64,000 nucleotides of DNA from Bradyrhizobium diazoefficiens (GTDB lineage Bacteria > Pseudomonadota > Alphaproteobacteria > Rhizobiales > Xanthobacteraceae). Positions 25,045-33,817 of the stretch are shown piece after piece. Under the pieces are notes generated by a model that ran no database searches, was not told the DNA's origin, and worked only from the letters and a program-made list of their open reading frames with translations. The first letter of the stretch is position 1, and every line of letters starts with the position of its first letter. A program made the position numbers and the translations under genes. The stretch covers positions 2,790,001-2,854,000 of the forward strand of contig NZ_JAENXS010000002.1 in the NCBI RefSeq assembly GCF_016612535.1. Direction: 5' to 3'.

Positions 25045-26250
25045 TTACGGCCCGGCGCCGGACTGAAACGCAAACAGCTCGATCGGCTCGCTGAAACCGC
25101 GCACGGCATGCTGGCCGACCCGTTCGAGCTCGAACTCCCGATCTACCAACTCCGCGAAGTCACGCGACAGCAGCACCGGTTTTCCGAGCTGCTTGGTCAG
25201 CGCTTCGAGGCGCGAGGCCATGTTGACGGCAGGACCGATCACGGTGAAATCGAGCCGGCTGGTCGAGCCGATATTGCCGTACATGACGTCGCCGACATGG
25301 ACGCCGATGCCGTAATTCAGCGGCGCACGCCCGGTCGTGCTGTTCCGCTCGTTCAGAGCGACCATGGCTCCCCTCGCCTCGGTCACCGCACGCAATAGAT
25401 TGGCGCAGGCGTTGGGTTCATGAAGCGGGAAGATGGCGAGCAAGCCGTCGCCGATGAATTTCAGGATCTCGCCGCCATGCCGCGTGATCGGGTCCGACAT
25501 CGCGTCGAAATAGTCGTTGAGGAGATCGATGACGTCGTCGCGTGGCCAATTGTCGGAGATTTTCGTGAAATCCCTGAGATCGCAGATCATGATCGCGGCG
25601 CGCACCGTGGTGCCGGTGCCGCGCCGCGTGGCGCCGGCGAGAATCAGCTCGCCGGCATGGGCGCCGACATAGGTCTCGAGCAGTGTCCGCGCCAGGCGGT
25701 TCTTGACGCGGATCTCGCTGACCAGCGCCAGCACCGGCAACAGTTTCTTCAGCGCGGCGATATGCGCATCATCGAAGCCGCCACGGCGGTCGGTCGCGAA
25801 AGTGACGAGATGCTGCTTGCCGAGGGTGTGGTAGAGCGGCCAGGCCACATAGTCGGTCAGGCCCGTCGCCCGCATCTCGTCATAGAGCCTGTGCTTGCGG
25901 CCGAGCGCCGGATCGCGTTCGAGATTCTCGCGGACTTCAGTTGCGCCGGTCTGGATCTCGTTGGCGGAACTGCCGATATATTCCGGCCGCTCCCTGACAT
26001 CGAAGTCGACCCGCGAGATGTCGGCCTCGCGCATGCCGTCGGACCACATGAAACGGGCGCCCAGCCATTGCGGGTGTTGGATCAGGATATGAAGCGTCGA
26101 CCGCTTGAGCGGGATGCCGGCCTGCTGAAGCCGAACACACATCTCCGCAAAGATGTTGTCGATGAAACGCTGGTCGCGCGTGCCGTTGGTCAGCCAGTCG
26201 ACGACGGCGTCGGCTTGCGTAGCAGTGGGGATCTTGTCTGACGCGTTCAT
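25045..26250 (-). CDS. Class III adenylate/guanylate cyclase with N-terminal sensory region
   Basis: A 401-residue protein, starting MNASDKIPTATQADAVVDWL. The first ~190 residues are a soluble sensory region of unknown ligand that is common upstream of rhizobial cyclase domains (HPQWLGARFMW, YVAWPLYHTLG). The C-terminal cyclase domain is complete: metal Asp in MICDLRDFT and FIGDGLLAIF, and the transition-state Asn and Arg in GPAVNMASRLE. Product cAMP is likely but cannot be distinguished from cGMP with certainty. ATG 26250 has AGGA just upstream; a start at 26277 (MQTAAEGQDM) is an alternative. Confidence 0.87.
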   Translation of the reverse strand: MNASDKIPTATQADAVVDWLTNGTRDQRFIDNIFAEMCVRLQQAGIPLKRSTLHILIQHPQWLGARFMWSDGMREADISRVDFDVRERPEYIGSSANEIQTGATEVRENLERDPALGRKHRLYDEMRATGLTDYVAWPLYHTLGKQHLVTFATDRRGGFDDAHIAALKKLLPVLALVSEIRVKNRLARTLLETYVGAHAGELILAGATRRGTGTTVRAAIMICDLRDFTKISDNWPRDDVIDLLNDYFDAMSDPITRHGGEILKFIGDGLLAIFPLHEPNACANLLRAVTEARGAMVALNERNSTTGRAPLNYGIGVHVGDVMYGNIGSTSRLDFTVIGPAVNMASRLEALTKQLGKPVLLSRDFAELVDREFELERVGQHAVRGFSEPIELFAFQSGAGP

Positions 26251-26365
26251 ATCCTGGCCTTCGGCAGCGGTCTGCATCACCGGACATATCGTGTTCCGGC
26301 GCGGCCGCGTCAACCTAGCCGGTTGCACGGATTGTGCGCATCGTCCCGCCGTGCAGGATGACCGC

Positions 26366-26950
26366 TCAGCCGACCAGTTGTATGGATCCCAGCACGGCCA
26401 ACCCCGAGACGAGCGCGAGCGTTGAGGCGCCGGTCAGTTCGACCTTCAACGTATTTTCGTGCGAAATCGCAAAATCCTCGCCGTCGAGACGAAGGTTGCA
26501 ATCGCCGCGCGCCGCGTAGATCAGGTGCGTACCGGCGGCTAGTCGCCGGTCACCCGGCTGCCTGAGCGCCAGCAGATCGATCTCAACCGCACCACGCCGC
26601 GCCATCAGATTGACGACCTCGACCGGGCCGGCCTCGAGCTCGGTGACGATCTCCATCTCGCCGGTGAAGCGCACGGTCGTGAATGGCTCGCGCTCGTCGG
26701 ATTCCTGCCCCGGGGCTTTCAGCACCAGCCCGCGTCCGCCGACCACCATCTGCAAGCGGTCGATGCCCGCCATATGCGAGAACGGCCCGGGCGCCACGAT
26801 CGGCGTGGCGGCAAAGCGCCACAGCAGGCTATCCCAATCCTTCGCCGCGGTGCCGGGACGATGCGCATCCGCGATATCGGTGAAAATGCCGCCGCCGTTC
26901 TTCCAGGGCGAGCGGGTGTAGGCTTCGGATTTCAGCAGCGTGGTTTTCAT
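26366..26950 (-). CDS. HutD/Ves-family cupin-like protein
   Basis: A 194-residue protein of the HutD (Ves) family. It has the family start SPWKNGGGIFTDIA, the LWRFAATPI segment, GPFSHMAGIDRLQMVVGGRG in the middle and LRLDGE near the end. HutD occurs with histidine-utilisation genes in pseudomonads, where it is thought to cap pathway flux, but no hut gene is near here. Its role in this context is unknown. Confidence 0.88.
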   Translation of the reverse strand: MKTTLLKSEAYTRSPWKNGGGIFTDIADAHRPGTAAKDWDSLLWRFAATPIVAPGPFSHMAGIDRLQMVVGGRGLVLKAPGQESDEREPFTTVRFTGEMEIVTELEAGPVEVVNLMARRGAVEIDLLALRQPGDRRLAAGTHLIYAARGDCNLRLDGEDFAISHENTLKVELTGASTLALVSGLAVLGSIQLVG

Positions 26951-27079
26951 GTTTGACGGGCATCCAATGGAGGATCACCCGCACATCATTAATCATCTCA
27001 CGCCTTCGCGTCGAGCTGGAGCCTGATGCTCAGCTCGTTGACGAGCGAATCCACGCACAGCTGGTGCGTTGCGACGAGG

Positions 27080-27112
27080 TCCCGGATTGCGCTTCGCTCC
27101 ATCCGGGCTACG
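27080..27112. repeat. Short palindromic rhizobial repeat
   Basis: A hairpin-forming unit starting TCCCGGATTGCGCTTCGCTC and ending CCATCCGGGCTACG, the same type as the pair at 35111-35196. It sits just past the 3' end of the binding-protein gene (stop at 27119) and before HutD. Confidence 0.7.
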
Positions 27113-27118
27113 CGCCCC

Positions 27119-28273
27119 TCACTCGCTCTTGCCGCCGTTCAGCTTCGGCAGCGTCTCGACGATCTTCTGCTTGCCATCGACGATCTCGGCCAGAAAGCTG
27201 GCGCGATCGATATCGCCGTTCTGGTCCCAGCTGGCTTCCATCAGCATGCCAGGTGCCTTGTCGGGCGTCAGCGTCAGGCCCTTCATGGCCGCACCAAAGG
27301 CCTTGCTGTCGAATTTGCCGATCTTCTCGGTGACGTATTTGACGAGGTAGACCGCGGTGTAGCCCTTGATGCCGTTGTGGTCCGGCAGATATTTGAAGCG
27401 CGCGGAAAATTTCTTCGCGAACTCCTGGATCGCGGGCACCGGGGCATCCGCACTGAGGCCGACATGGCCACGCACGCCGTTGGCCGCAGCGCCGGCGAGC
27501 TCGACCACTTTCTGGCTGAGCAGCGTGGTCTCGCCGAACAGCGGCGTCGAGAGCCCCTGCCGCTTCGCCTCGATCAGGAAGCGCGCGCTCTCCTCCTCGT
27601 TGGTGTAGACGAAGACGGCGTCCGCCTTGGCGCTCTTGAGCTTGATGACGTCGGAGCCGAAATCGACCTGGCCCTGCTCGGTGGAGATATCGGCCGCGAT
27701 CTCGATATTGCGCGTCTTCATCTCCTTGACAAAATTGTCGTGGCCGCCCTTGCCGAAATCATTGTTGACCCAGACCACTGCAACATTCTTCACCTTGAGC
27801 TTGTCGTGCAGATAGTTGGCGATCTTCGGCATCGAGAATTGCTGACCGAAGGCGGTGCGGAATATCCAGGGATTGCCTTGCGTGGTGATGTCGGCAGCCT
27901 CGGCGCCGACGATCTGCGGGATCTCGGCCTGTTGCGTCAGCGCCATGTTGACCTTGACCGAGCCGGAATAGATCGGCCCGAGCACCACGTAAGGGTCCTT
28001 GTCCAACACCTTCTGCACCTGCGCGCGCGAGATGCCGGGATTGCTCTGGGTGTCGAGATGCTCGGTCTGGATTTTTCGCCCCAGAATGCCGCCGGAGGCA
28101 TTGATTTCGTCGACAGCGAGCGCGACGCCGTCGCGCCAGTTTGTGCCGGAGACGGCGCCGGGGCCGGAGAGCTCAATGACGTCGGGAATGTAGACCGTGC
28201 TCTGCGCACGGGCCGCGCCCGTCGAGAGCAATGCCGCAACAGCGACGGCGAGCGTCCCTGCAAGATGCCTCAT
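27119..28273 (-). CDS. Branched-chain-amino-acid-type ABC substrate-binding protein
   Basis: A 384-residue Liv-type periplasmic receptor. A signal peptide ends near GAARAQ and is followed by VYIPDVIELSGPGAVSGTNW, AVDEINASGGILGRK and the inter-lobe GPIYSGS. It is the last gene of a minus-strand unit with a shikimate-dehydrogenase-like enzyme and a metal-dependent hydrolase, with 25-base spacing to the hydrolase. This suggests the ligand is a ring acid such as quinate, shikimate or a related hydroaromatic, an inference from neighbours only. No permease or ATPase gene is present. Confidence 0.88.
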   Translation of the reverse strand: MRHLAGTLAVAVAALLSTGAARAQSTVYIPDVIELSGPGAVSGTNWRDGVALAVDEINASGGILGRKIQTEHLDTQSNPGISRAQVQKVLDKDPYVVLGPIYSGSVKVNMALTQQAEIPQIVGAEAADITTQGNPWIFRTAFGQQFSMPKIANYLHDKLKVKNVAVVWVNNDFGKGGHDNFVKEMKTRNIEIAADISTEQGQVDFGSDVIKLKSAKADAVFVYTNEEESARFLIEAKRQGLSTPLFGETTLLSQKVVELAGAAANGVRGHVGLSADAPVPAIQEFAKKFSARFKYLPDHNGIKGYTAVYLVKYVTEKIGKFDSKAFGAAMKGLTLTPDKAPGMLMEASWDQNGDIDRASFLAEIVDGKQKIVETLPKLNGGKSE

Positions 28274-28298
28274 GATGTCCTCCCCTTTGCTTTCGTTT

Positions 28299-29132
28299 TT
28301 ATGGTCTATCGAAACCGAGCAGTTTTGCCGGCGTTCGCCACAGCAGACGCTGCTGATCGCCCGGATCCGGAAACAGTTTTGTCAGCACCGCCAGCAGCGG
28401 CCCGTAGTCGAGCCGTTCAGATGCGCGCAAGAACGGATAGTCCGATCCCCAGACGCAGCGATCGAGCGTGAAGGCGTCGACCAGTGCCGCGATGAACGGC
28501 CAGGTGTCCTCATGGGGATGCGGCAGTTCGGAGAATTTGTAATAGCCGGAGAGCTTGACGTGCGCGTCGCGCTCGCGGCCGATCGCGAGCAGCGCCTGGA
28601 ACGCCTTGCCTTTCACGCCCTGCGCGACCGAGGGGCGGCCGCAATGGTCGAACACGAGGCGCACCGGCGATGCCTCGATCAGCGGCAGCAGGTCCAACAA
28701 CTGATCGTGCTCGACCTGGATCTGGAGGAGCAGGCCGAGGCTCGTCAGCTTCTCCAGCAGCGGCGCGGCGGTGCGATAATAGCCGGCGCCGTGGAACGGC
28801 ACATTGAAGGCAACGCCGATCACGCCGGCGGCCTTCAACCGCTCGAGCTCCTTGACGTCGACGTCGTTCTCGACGACCGCGACACCCTTGAAGCGGCCGC
28901 CGCCCTGCCTCAGCGTGTCGAGCAGGATACGGCTGTCGCTGCCATAGCCGGTGTTGGTGGCGACCACGAGCGCGTGGCGAACATCGAAGACGTCAAACAC
29001 GCGGATGAGCTGCGCCGCGGGCGCGATCTCCTGCCCGCTCGGCCGGTACGGCGTATCGACGCCATAGGGAAAATGGAGGGGATCGAGGGCGTGGACATGG
29101 CAGTCGATCTTGGGGCCCGCCGGCAATGTCAT
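28299..29132 (-). CDS. Amidohydrolase-superfamily TIM-barrel hydrolase, PDC-lactonase-like
   Basis: A 277-residue protein of the amidohydrolase_2 group that includes 2-pyrone-4,6-dicarboxylate lactonase. Motifs: DCHVHALDP at the N terminus, FDHCGRPSVAQG in the middle and VWGSDYPFLR near residue 230 with the catalytic Asp. Family members open lactones of plant aromatics or dicarboxylates. In the context of the shikimate-dehydrogenase-like gene it likely acts on a related ring lactone; the substrate is not established. The gene is in the same unit, 22 bases downstream of the dehydrogenase. Confidence 0.82.
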   Translation of the reverse strand: MTLPAGPKIDCHVHALDPLHFPYGVDTPYRPSGQEIAPAAQLIRVFDVFDVRHALVVATNTGYGSDSRILLDTLRQGGGRFKGVAVVENDVDVKELERLKAAGVIGVAFNVPFHGAGYYRTAAPLLEKLTSLGLLLQIQVEHDQLLDLLPLIEASPVRLVFDHCGRPSVAQGVKGKAFQALLAIGRERDAHVKLSGYYKFSELPHPHEDTWPFIAALVDAFTLDRCVWGSDYPFLRASERLDYGPLLAVLTKLFPDPGDQQRLLWRTPAKLLGFDRP

Positions 29133-29154
29133 GGCGCAAAGCTCCCCACGCGGT

Positions 29155-29994
29155 TCAGAACGTAGCCTCGATATCCCTGATCAGCTCGGGCGTCACGTCC
29201 GGCATCACATCGAACCAGGCCTTGAAGGCCAGCCGTGCCTGGTTCAGCAGAAGGCCGAGCCCGTTCACCGTGACGCAACCGCGCGCGCGGGCACCAGCCA
29301 GGAACGGCGTCTCGAGCGGCGTATAGATGATATCGGCGGTGAGCGTCGTGGACTTGAGCCGCGACAGGTCGATCTCGAGCGCGCTTTTGCCGACCATGCC
29401 GCGATCGGTGCAATTGACGAGCAGCGCGACGTCGGCGAGCGCCGCAGCGCGATCATCCCACGCGACGGAGCTGACCGCGGAGCCGAATTCCGTTGCGATC
29501 GCCTGGGCCTTCTCGGCAGTACGGTTGGCGATGCGGATCTCGCGCGCGCCGTTTTCGAGCAGCGCAACGACGACCGCGCGCGAGGCGCCGCCTGCGCCCA
29601 GCAGCAGGATCGGGCCGGCATCGCCGCGCCAGTCCGCCTTGGCATCACGCAAGCTCTGCACAAAGCCGTTGCCGTCATTGTTAAAGCCGGACAACGTGCC
29701 GTCCGCCTCGACCACGATGGTGTTGACGGCGCCGATCCGCTTCGCGGTCTCGTTGACGCGGTCGAGCATCGGCATCGCCGTCTGCTTGTGCGGCATGGTG
29801 ACGTTGCAGCCGCGGAACCCGAGCGCGATCAGCCCGTCCAGCGCGTCCTCGAGCCGCTCCGGCTGCACCGCGAGCGGCACATAAGAGCCGCGGATGCCGT
29901 GCGCTTTCAGCCAGTAATTATGTATGACCGGCGAGCGCGAATGCGCCACCGGCATGCCGATGACCCCCGCCAGCCCAAAACCATCCTGCGACAT
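29155..29994 (-). CDS. Shikimate/quinate dehydrogenase (AroE family)
   Basis: A 279-residue AroE-type enzyme. The substrate loop GMPVAHSRSPVIHNYW, the catalytic Lys in NVTMPHKQTAM, the Asn/Asp pair in SGFNNDGNGF and the dinucleotide loop LLGAGGASRAV are all present. ATG 29994 (MSQDGFGLAGVIG) fits the family's N terminus; the open frame to 30039 has no support. The enzyme interconverts 3-dehydroshikimate and shikimate, or the quinate pair. As the first gene of an operon with a hydrolase and a binding protein it looks catabolic rather than biosynthetic; this is an inference. Confidence 0.88.
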   Translation of the reverse strand: MSQDGFGLAGVIGMPVAHSRSPVIHNYWLKAHGIRGSYVPLAVQPERLEDALDGLIALGFRGCNVTMPHKQTAMPMLDRVNETAKRIGAVNTIVVEADGTLSGFNNDGNGFVQSLRDAKADWRGDAGPILLLGAGGASRAVVVALLENGAREIRIANRTAEKAQAIATEFGSAVSSVAWDDRAAALADVALLVNCTDRGMVGKSALEIDLSRLKSTTLTADIIYTPLETPFLAGARARGCVTVNGLGLLLNQARLAFKAWFDVMPDVTPELIRDIEATF

Positions 29995-30044
29995 GCCGCG
30001 CGTCCCGTCCCTGCCCCGCGCCCTTCGGCGCGCGACCATGTTAT

Positions 30045-30060
30045 TTGGTCATTTGTCCAA
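30045..30060. promoter_or_regulatory. Imperfect palindrome upstream of the shikimate-dehydrogenase-like operon
   Basis: TTGGTCATTTGTCCAA has seven-base arms around TT with one mismatch per half. Its position, 51 bases upstream of the operon's first ATG, and its TGGTC-type half-site suggest a GntR/FadR-class operator. No matching regulator gene is in the immediate area. Confidence 0.4.
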
Positions 30061-30130
30061 TTCTATTAGGGGGAACGGCCAGCCCGCGCAATCTGAATCT
30101 GGTGCGCGCGAGACCCCGCGGGTGCCGTCG

Positions 30131-32227
30131 CTATTTCGACGTCAGCGCCGCCACCGGCTGCCAGGCGGCATCGGGCGCGACTGCAGCGAGCTGCCGGCAG
30201 CGGTCGCGCATCAGCTCGGCCGGGCGGTCATGGCCGCGGTGCTTCAACACGGCTTCGAAATCGGCGAGTGCCGCGGCAAACCGGCGTGCGCGATAGTTGG
30301 CGAGGCCGCGCGCGTAGTCCGCGATCCAGCCGATCGCCTCACCGTCAATAGCGCCTTCGTTCGCAACCCCAATCAGCTCATGAACGGAGAGCCCCTCCTC
30401 CCGACCGTAAACCGCGATACTGTCGATCTCGCGGGTGACCACGGCCCCGCGCGCCAGACGTTCGGTCGTCTCGCCGATCAGGATTTGCGTTCCATAGGAT
30501 TTGTTGGCGCCTTCGAGGCGGCTGGCAACGTTCACGGCATCACCGATCACCGTGTAGTTCAGCCGCAGCTCCGAACCGATATTGCCGACCAGCATGCGGC
30601 CGGAATTGATGCCGATCCGGATCTGGAGCGGCTGGCCGAGATCGTCGGCGAGGCCCGACTGTTCGATTGCCCTGCGGCAGGCAACCGCCGCGCGGCAGCA
30701 TCGCGCGGCGTGATCATCCTGCGGCTGCGGCGCGCCCCAGAACGCCATCACGGCGTCGCCGATGAACTTGTCGATGGTCCCGCCATTGGCGACGATGATC
30801 TCCGACGTGACATCGAGATAACGCGACAGCAGCGGCACGACCCGATCGCCGAGACGCTCGGAGAGCCCCGTGAAGCCGGCGATGTCGATGAACATCACGC
30901 TGAGCTCCTGGATGCTGCCGCCGGGCCTTGCCTCGACGCCCTGGCGCAGAAGTGCGCGGACGAGATCGGCCGGGATGAACTTGCGGAAGGCGGAGAGTCC
31001 GGACGCCATCTCGGCAATGGCGCCCGACAGGCTCGCGATCTCCTTGAGCCGCGACGGATGACGGCGGACCTGCTCCAGTGCGAAAGCTTCGACATGGCGA
31101 AGCTCGCCGACGACGCGCGACAGCGGCGCGGCAATGACCGAACGCGCCAGCATCGCCGACGCGAGCGCCGCGAGTACCGCGCCAACGGCAAGGCCGAGGA
31201 TCAGGTGCCGCAGCGTGGTTTCGACCGGACCGAGAAATTCGGCCTCCGGGATCACCGTTGCCAGCGACCAGCCGGGAAACGGCAATGGCGTAAGCGCGAC
31301 TTCATAGGCCGCGCCCTGCGAGGTGAGCCGGCTTCGCCAAGCCTCCTTGCGGCCGGCCTCCCCTGCTTTCACGCGCGCGGTCTGCGCGAGCGGCAGCAGC
31401 GCGGTGTCGCCCTTCGCGGAGTGCAGCTCGTCGGCATCCTTGTCCGGTGCAGCGATAAGCTCGCCGCTGTCATCGATGATGAAAGCCGTTCCGGTGCGCC
31501 CGACCTCGAGCTGCGACAGGAAGCGCGCAAGCCTGGTATATTCGATGCTGACGGCGAGAACGCCCTGCCGCTCCTGATAGACATCGATCGGGCCGGCAAA
31601 GGCGATCGACGGCCGCTGGCCGGTCGGATGCTCCATGACCCTGAACCATTGCGGGTCGTCCGCAGCGAGCCCCGTCTTGAACCATGCCTGGTCGGCGACG
31701 CGGAATCCGGTCGGCTCGAAGCGGCGATTTGCGAATTCGATATCGCCGGGCACGACGTCATATTCATCGACGCGGCGCTGGCCCGGATGATCGGTCAGCG
31801 AGATCTCCATCATCTCCAGTCGCCGGTCGCCGAGCTTGTGCGCGGCGAAGAACGAGCCATCGGGCCAGCCAAAGGCAACCCAGGAGATCGTCGACTGCGA
31901 TTGCAGCTGCGACAAGAACACGAACTCGCGCTTGTCAGCCTCACGGGTACCGAGCACGTTCTGGAGGAACAGCGTACGGATCGCGGTGTGCGCGGCGCGC
32001 GCCTCGTCGACGATCGCCGCGACTTCTTTCCGGACCGCCGCCACGATCTGCTCGTTGATGGTGGAGGCGAGCTGCCGGCTGGTCGCCTCCGCCGTCCGCC
32101 ACCACAGCAGGCTGGAGAGCGCAGCCGTCAGCAGGATCGCGGCCAGGACCAGCGCGGACACGGCGAGGCGGATGCTGACCGTCAGCCTTGCAAGCGCGTG
32201 AAGATGCCGTGCGGGATCAACGTTCAT
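30131..32227 (-). CDS. Membrane-bound class III adenylate/guanylate cyclase with periplasmic sensor domain
   Basis: A 698-residue protein: an N-terminal transmembrane segment (LAVSALVLAAILLTAALSS), a large periplasmic region of about 280 residues with a Cache-like pattern (GDTALLPLAQT, PGWSLATVIPE), a second membrane segment near residue 345 and a HAMP-like linker. The cyclase domain lies at about 440-620 with metal Asp in FIDIAGFTGLSER and KFIGDAVMAFWG and the Asn/Arg motif in GDAVNVASRLE. The C terminus adds a short helical tail with HRGHDRP. It should convert an extracellular signal into cAMP or cGMP. Confidence 0.9.
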   Translation of the reverse strand: MNVDPARHLHALARLTVSIRLAVSALVLAAILLTAALSSLLWWRTAEATSRQLASTINEQIVAAVRKEVAAIVDEARAAHTAIRTLFLQNVLGTREADKREFVFLSQLQSQSTISWVAFGWPDGSFFAAHKLGDRRLEMMEISLTDHPGQRRVDEYDVVPGDIEFANRRFEPTGFRVADQAWFKTGLAADDPQWFRVMEHPTGQRPSIAFAGPIDVYQERQGVLAVSIEYTRLARFLSQLEVGRTGTAFIIDDSGELIAAPDKDADELHSAKGDTALLPLAQTARVKAGEAGRKEAWRSRLTSQGAAYEVALTPLPFPGWSLATVIPEAEFLGPVETTLRHLILGLAVGAVLAALASAMLARSVIAAPLSRVVGELRHVEAFALEQVRRHPSRLKEIASLSGAIAEMASGLSAFRKFIPADLVRALLRQGVEARPGGSIQELSVMFIDIAGFTGLSERLGDRVVPLLSRYLDVTSEIIVANGGTIDKFIGDAVMAFWGAPQPQDDHAARCCRAAVACRRAIEQSGLADDLGQPLQIRIGINSGRMLVGNIGSELRLNYTVIGDAVNVASRLEGANKSYGTQILIGETTERLARGAVVTREIDSIAVYGREEGLSVHELIGVANEGAIDGEAIGWIADYARGLANYRARRFAAALADFEAVLKHRGHDRPAELMRDRCRQLAAVAPDAAWQPVAALTSK

Positions 32228-32548
32228 CGTGGTTTCCGTGCTCCGGCGAAGCCGCGACTGGCCACATCTCCTGCTCTCGCTCTACGTGGCGCGCCTGCGT
32301 TCGTTACCTGTCGCAAGCGCTGTGGGCCGCCGCCAATGCTCTGCCGCTAACGTCTCGATAGCGCCTAGGCATTGGCTTTGCCGCGCAGTTTGCCCGCAAA
32401 TCCCGGCCCAAATGCACGGCCAGTGGGCCCTCACCCAACGATCTCACGGATTCGTGAGCGGCTCGAAAGTAACGGGATCGTGGACGAGACGAAAGAGACG
32501 ATGTGCCCCTCGCTTTGCCAAGCGAAGCCATCCCAAAAGGAGAACTCG
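32228..32548. promoter_or_regulatory. Upstream region of the bufferin-type operon with ECF-sigma-like promoter
   Basis: No gene in this stretch of about 320 bases. GTAAC at 32469-32473 and CGAA at 32490-32493, 16 bases apart, resemble the GTAACC-N16-CGAA pattern I recall for the sigma-F factor that drives bufferin genes in Caulobacter. The end of the -10 is 56 bases before the first ATG. The sixth base of the -35 is G rather than C, so the match is incomplete. Confidence 0.4.
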
Positions 32549-32854
32549 ATGTCTGCCAAACTTGCCATCACCACGCTCGCACTCGCCGGCGCCATGTCGA
32601 CCGCCCTCGCGACTCTGGCCACGGCCGCCCCGCTGACCAAGGCCGAGGCCGATGCCGCCATCGCCGCCAAGAAGGAAAAGTGCTTCGGCGTCGCGCTGAA
32701 GGGCCAGAACGACTGCGCGGCCGGGCCCGGCACGACCTGCCAGGGCACCTCGACCACCGACTTCCAGGGCAATGCCTGGAAATTCGTGCAGGGCGGCACC
32801 TGCACCAGCATCGACCTGCCGAACGGCAAGAAGGGCTCGCTGAAGCCGGTCTGA
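32549..32854 (+). CDS. bufA: Bufferin-type RiPP precursor, DUF2282 family
   Basis: A 101-residue exported peptide. [20 protein letters not shown] begins a signal peptide cleaved near ATAAPLT. The mature part shows the DUF2282 pattern with four conserved cysteines at residues 45, 56, 64 and 85 ([22 protein letters not shown]). ATG 32549 follows AAAAGGAGAA. In characterised relatives the MNIO enzyme encoded next turns cysteines into thiooxazole-type groups and the secreted peptide binds copper ('bufferins'). That function here is inferred from the operon; the four Cys and order are directly seen. A 6-bp hairpin at 32856-32870 just after the stop may favour precursor-rich expression. Confidence 0.9.
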   Translation: MSAKLAITTLALAGAMSTALATLATAAPLTKAEADAAIAAKKEKCFGVALKGQNDCAAGPGTTCQGTSTTDFQGNAWKFVQGGTCTSIDLPNGKKGSLKPV

Positions 32855-32855
32855 G

Positions 32856-32870
32856 GTTCCGAACCGGAAC
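32856..32870 (+). terminator. Small hairpin between bufA and bufB (attenuator candidate)
   Basis: GTTCCG-AAC-CGGAAC forms a 6-bp stem with a 3-base loop two bases after the bufA stop. It lies between the precursor and its modifying enzyme, where partial termination or mRNA protection would raise precursor level. No T-tract, so weak. Confidence 0.4.
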
Positions 32871-32899
32871 ATCGCCCAACGGGAAAGCGGGGGAGCAAC

Positions 32900-33817
32900 A
32901 TGAACACAGCGATCGGGCCTGTCCCGTCCACGCCCACGCCCCTCCGCTTTCCGACTCCGCTCGGCGGCGTCGCCGGCACCAGCTTCAAGCACGAGCACCT
33001 CGCGGCGATCCTCGCCGATGGCGCGCAACGCGGCTTCTTCGAGGTCCATGCCGAGAATTACATGGGCGCGGGCGGTCCGCCGCATCGCGCGCTGGAAGCC
33101 ATCCGCCGTGATCATCCGCTCTCGCTGCATGGCGTCTGCATGTCGATCGGCGGACCGCAGCCGCTCGACAAGGCGCATCTGGCACGCTTCCGGAGCCTGG
33201 TGGCGCGCTATCAGCCGGCCATGGTGTCCGAGCATCTCGCCTGGTCGACCCATGAGACCAGCTTCTTCAACGATCTGTTGCCGCTGCCCTACACCGAGGC
33301 AACGCTGCGTCACGTCTGCGATCACATCGACCAGATGCAGGAGGCGATCCGGCGTCCGATCCTTCTGGAAAACCCGTCGGCCTATCTCGCCTTCACCGAG
33401 ACGACGATGAGCGAGACCGATTTCATCCGCAGCGTCGCCGCGCGCACCGGATGCGGCCTGCTGCTCGATATCAACAATGTGTTCGTGTCCGCGACCAATC
33501 ATGGATTTTCGGCGCTCGACTATCTCGCCGATTTTCCGCTGTCGCGCGTCGGCGAGATTCATCTTGCCGGGCACGACGAGCAGGCGGACGACGACGGCGA
33601 TCCGCTCTTGATCGACAGCCATGACGGCCCGGTCGCGGACGCCGTGTGGAAGCTCTACGAGATCGTCATCGAACGCTGCGGCAACGTGCCGACGCTGATC
33701 GAATGGGACTCCAAAATTCCGGATTGGCCGGTCCTGCAGGCGGAAGCCGCCGCTGCACAGGCGGTCCTCGATCGCTGCGGCATCGCTGAGCCTGCGGAGG
33801 ACCGTCATGCCGCCTGA
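32900..33817 (+). CDS. bufB: MNIO (DUF692) multinuclear iron oxidative enzyme of the bufferin operon
   Basis: A 305-residue TIM-barrel DUF692 enzyme. Metal-ligand motifs typical of the family are present in order: GFFEVHAENYMG (about 46-57), SLHGVCMS, SEHLAWS, LLENPSAYLAF, LLLDINNVFVSATNHG, EIHLAGHDE and DSHDGPV. Such enzymes use two or three iron ions and oxygen to rearrange cysteine in a precursor peptide, here bufA. ATG 32900 has GGGGGAG upstream. The gene overlaps bufC by 11 bases, so these two are translated together. A different MNIO substrate class is unlikely given the DUF2282 neighbour. Confidence 0.93.
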   Translation: MNTAIGPVPSTPTPLRFPTPLGGVAGTSFKHEHLAAILADGAQRGFFEVHAENYMGAGGPPHRALEAIRRDHPLSLHGVCMSIGGPQPLDKAHLARFRSLVARYQPAMVSEHLAWSTHETSFFNDLLPLPYTEATLRHVCDHIDQMQEAIRRPILLENPSAYLAFTETTMSETDFIRSVAARTGCGLLLDINNVFVSATNHGFSALDYLADFPLSRVGEIHLAGHDEQADDDGDPLLIDSHDGPVADAVWKLYEIVIERCGNVPTLIEWDSKIPDWPVLQAEAAAAQAVLDRCGIAEPAEDRHAA

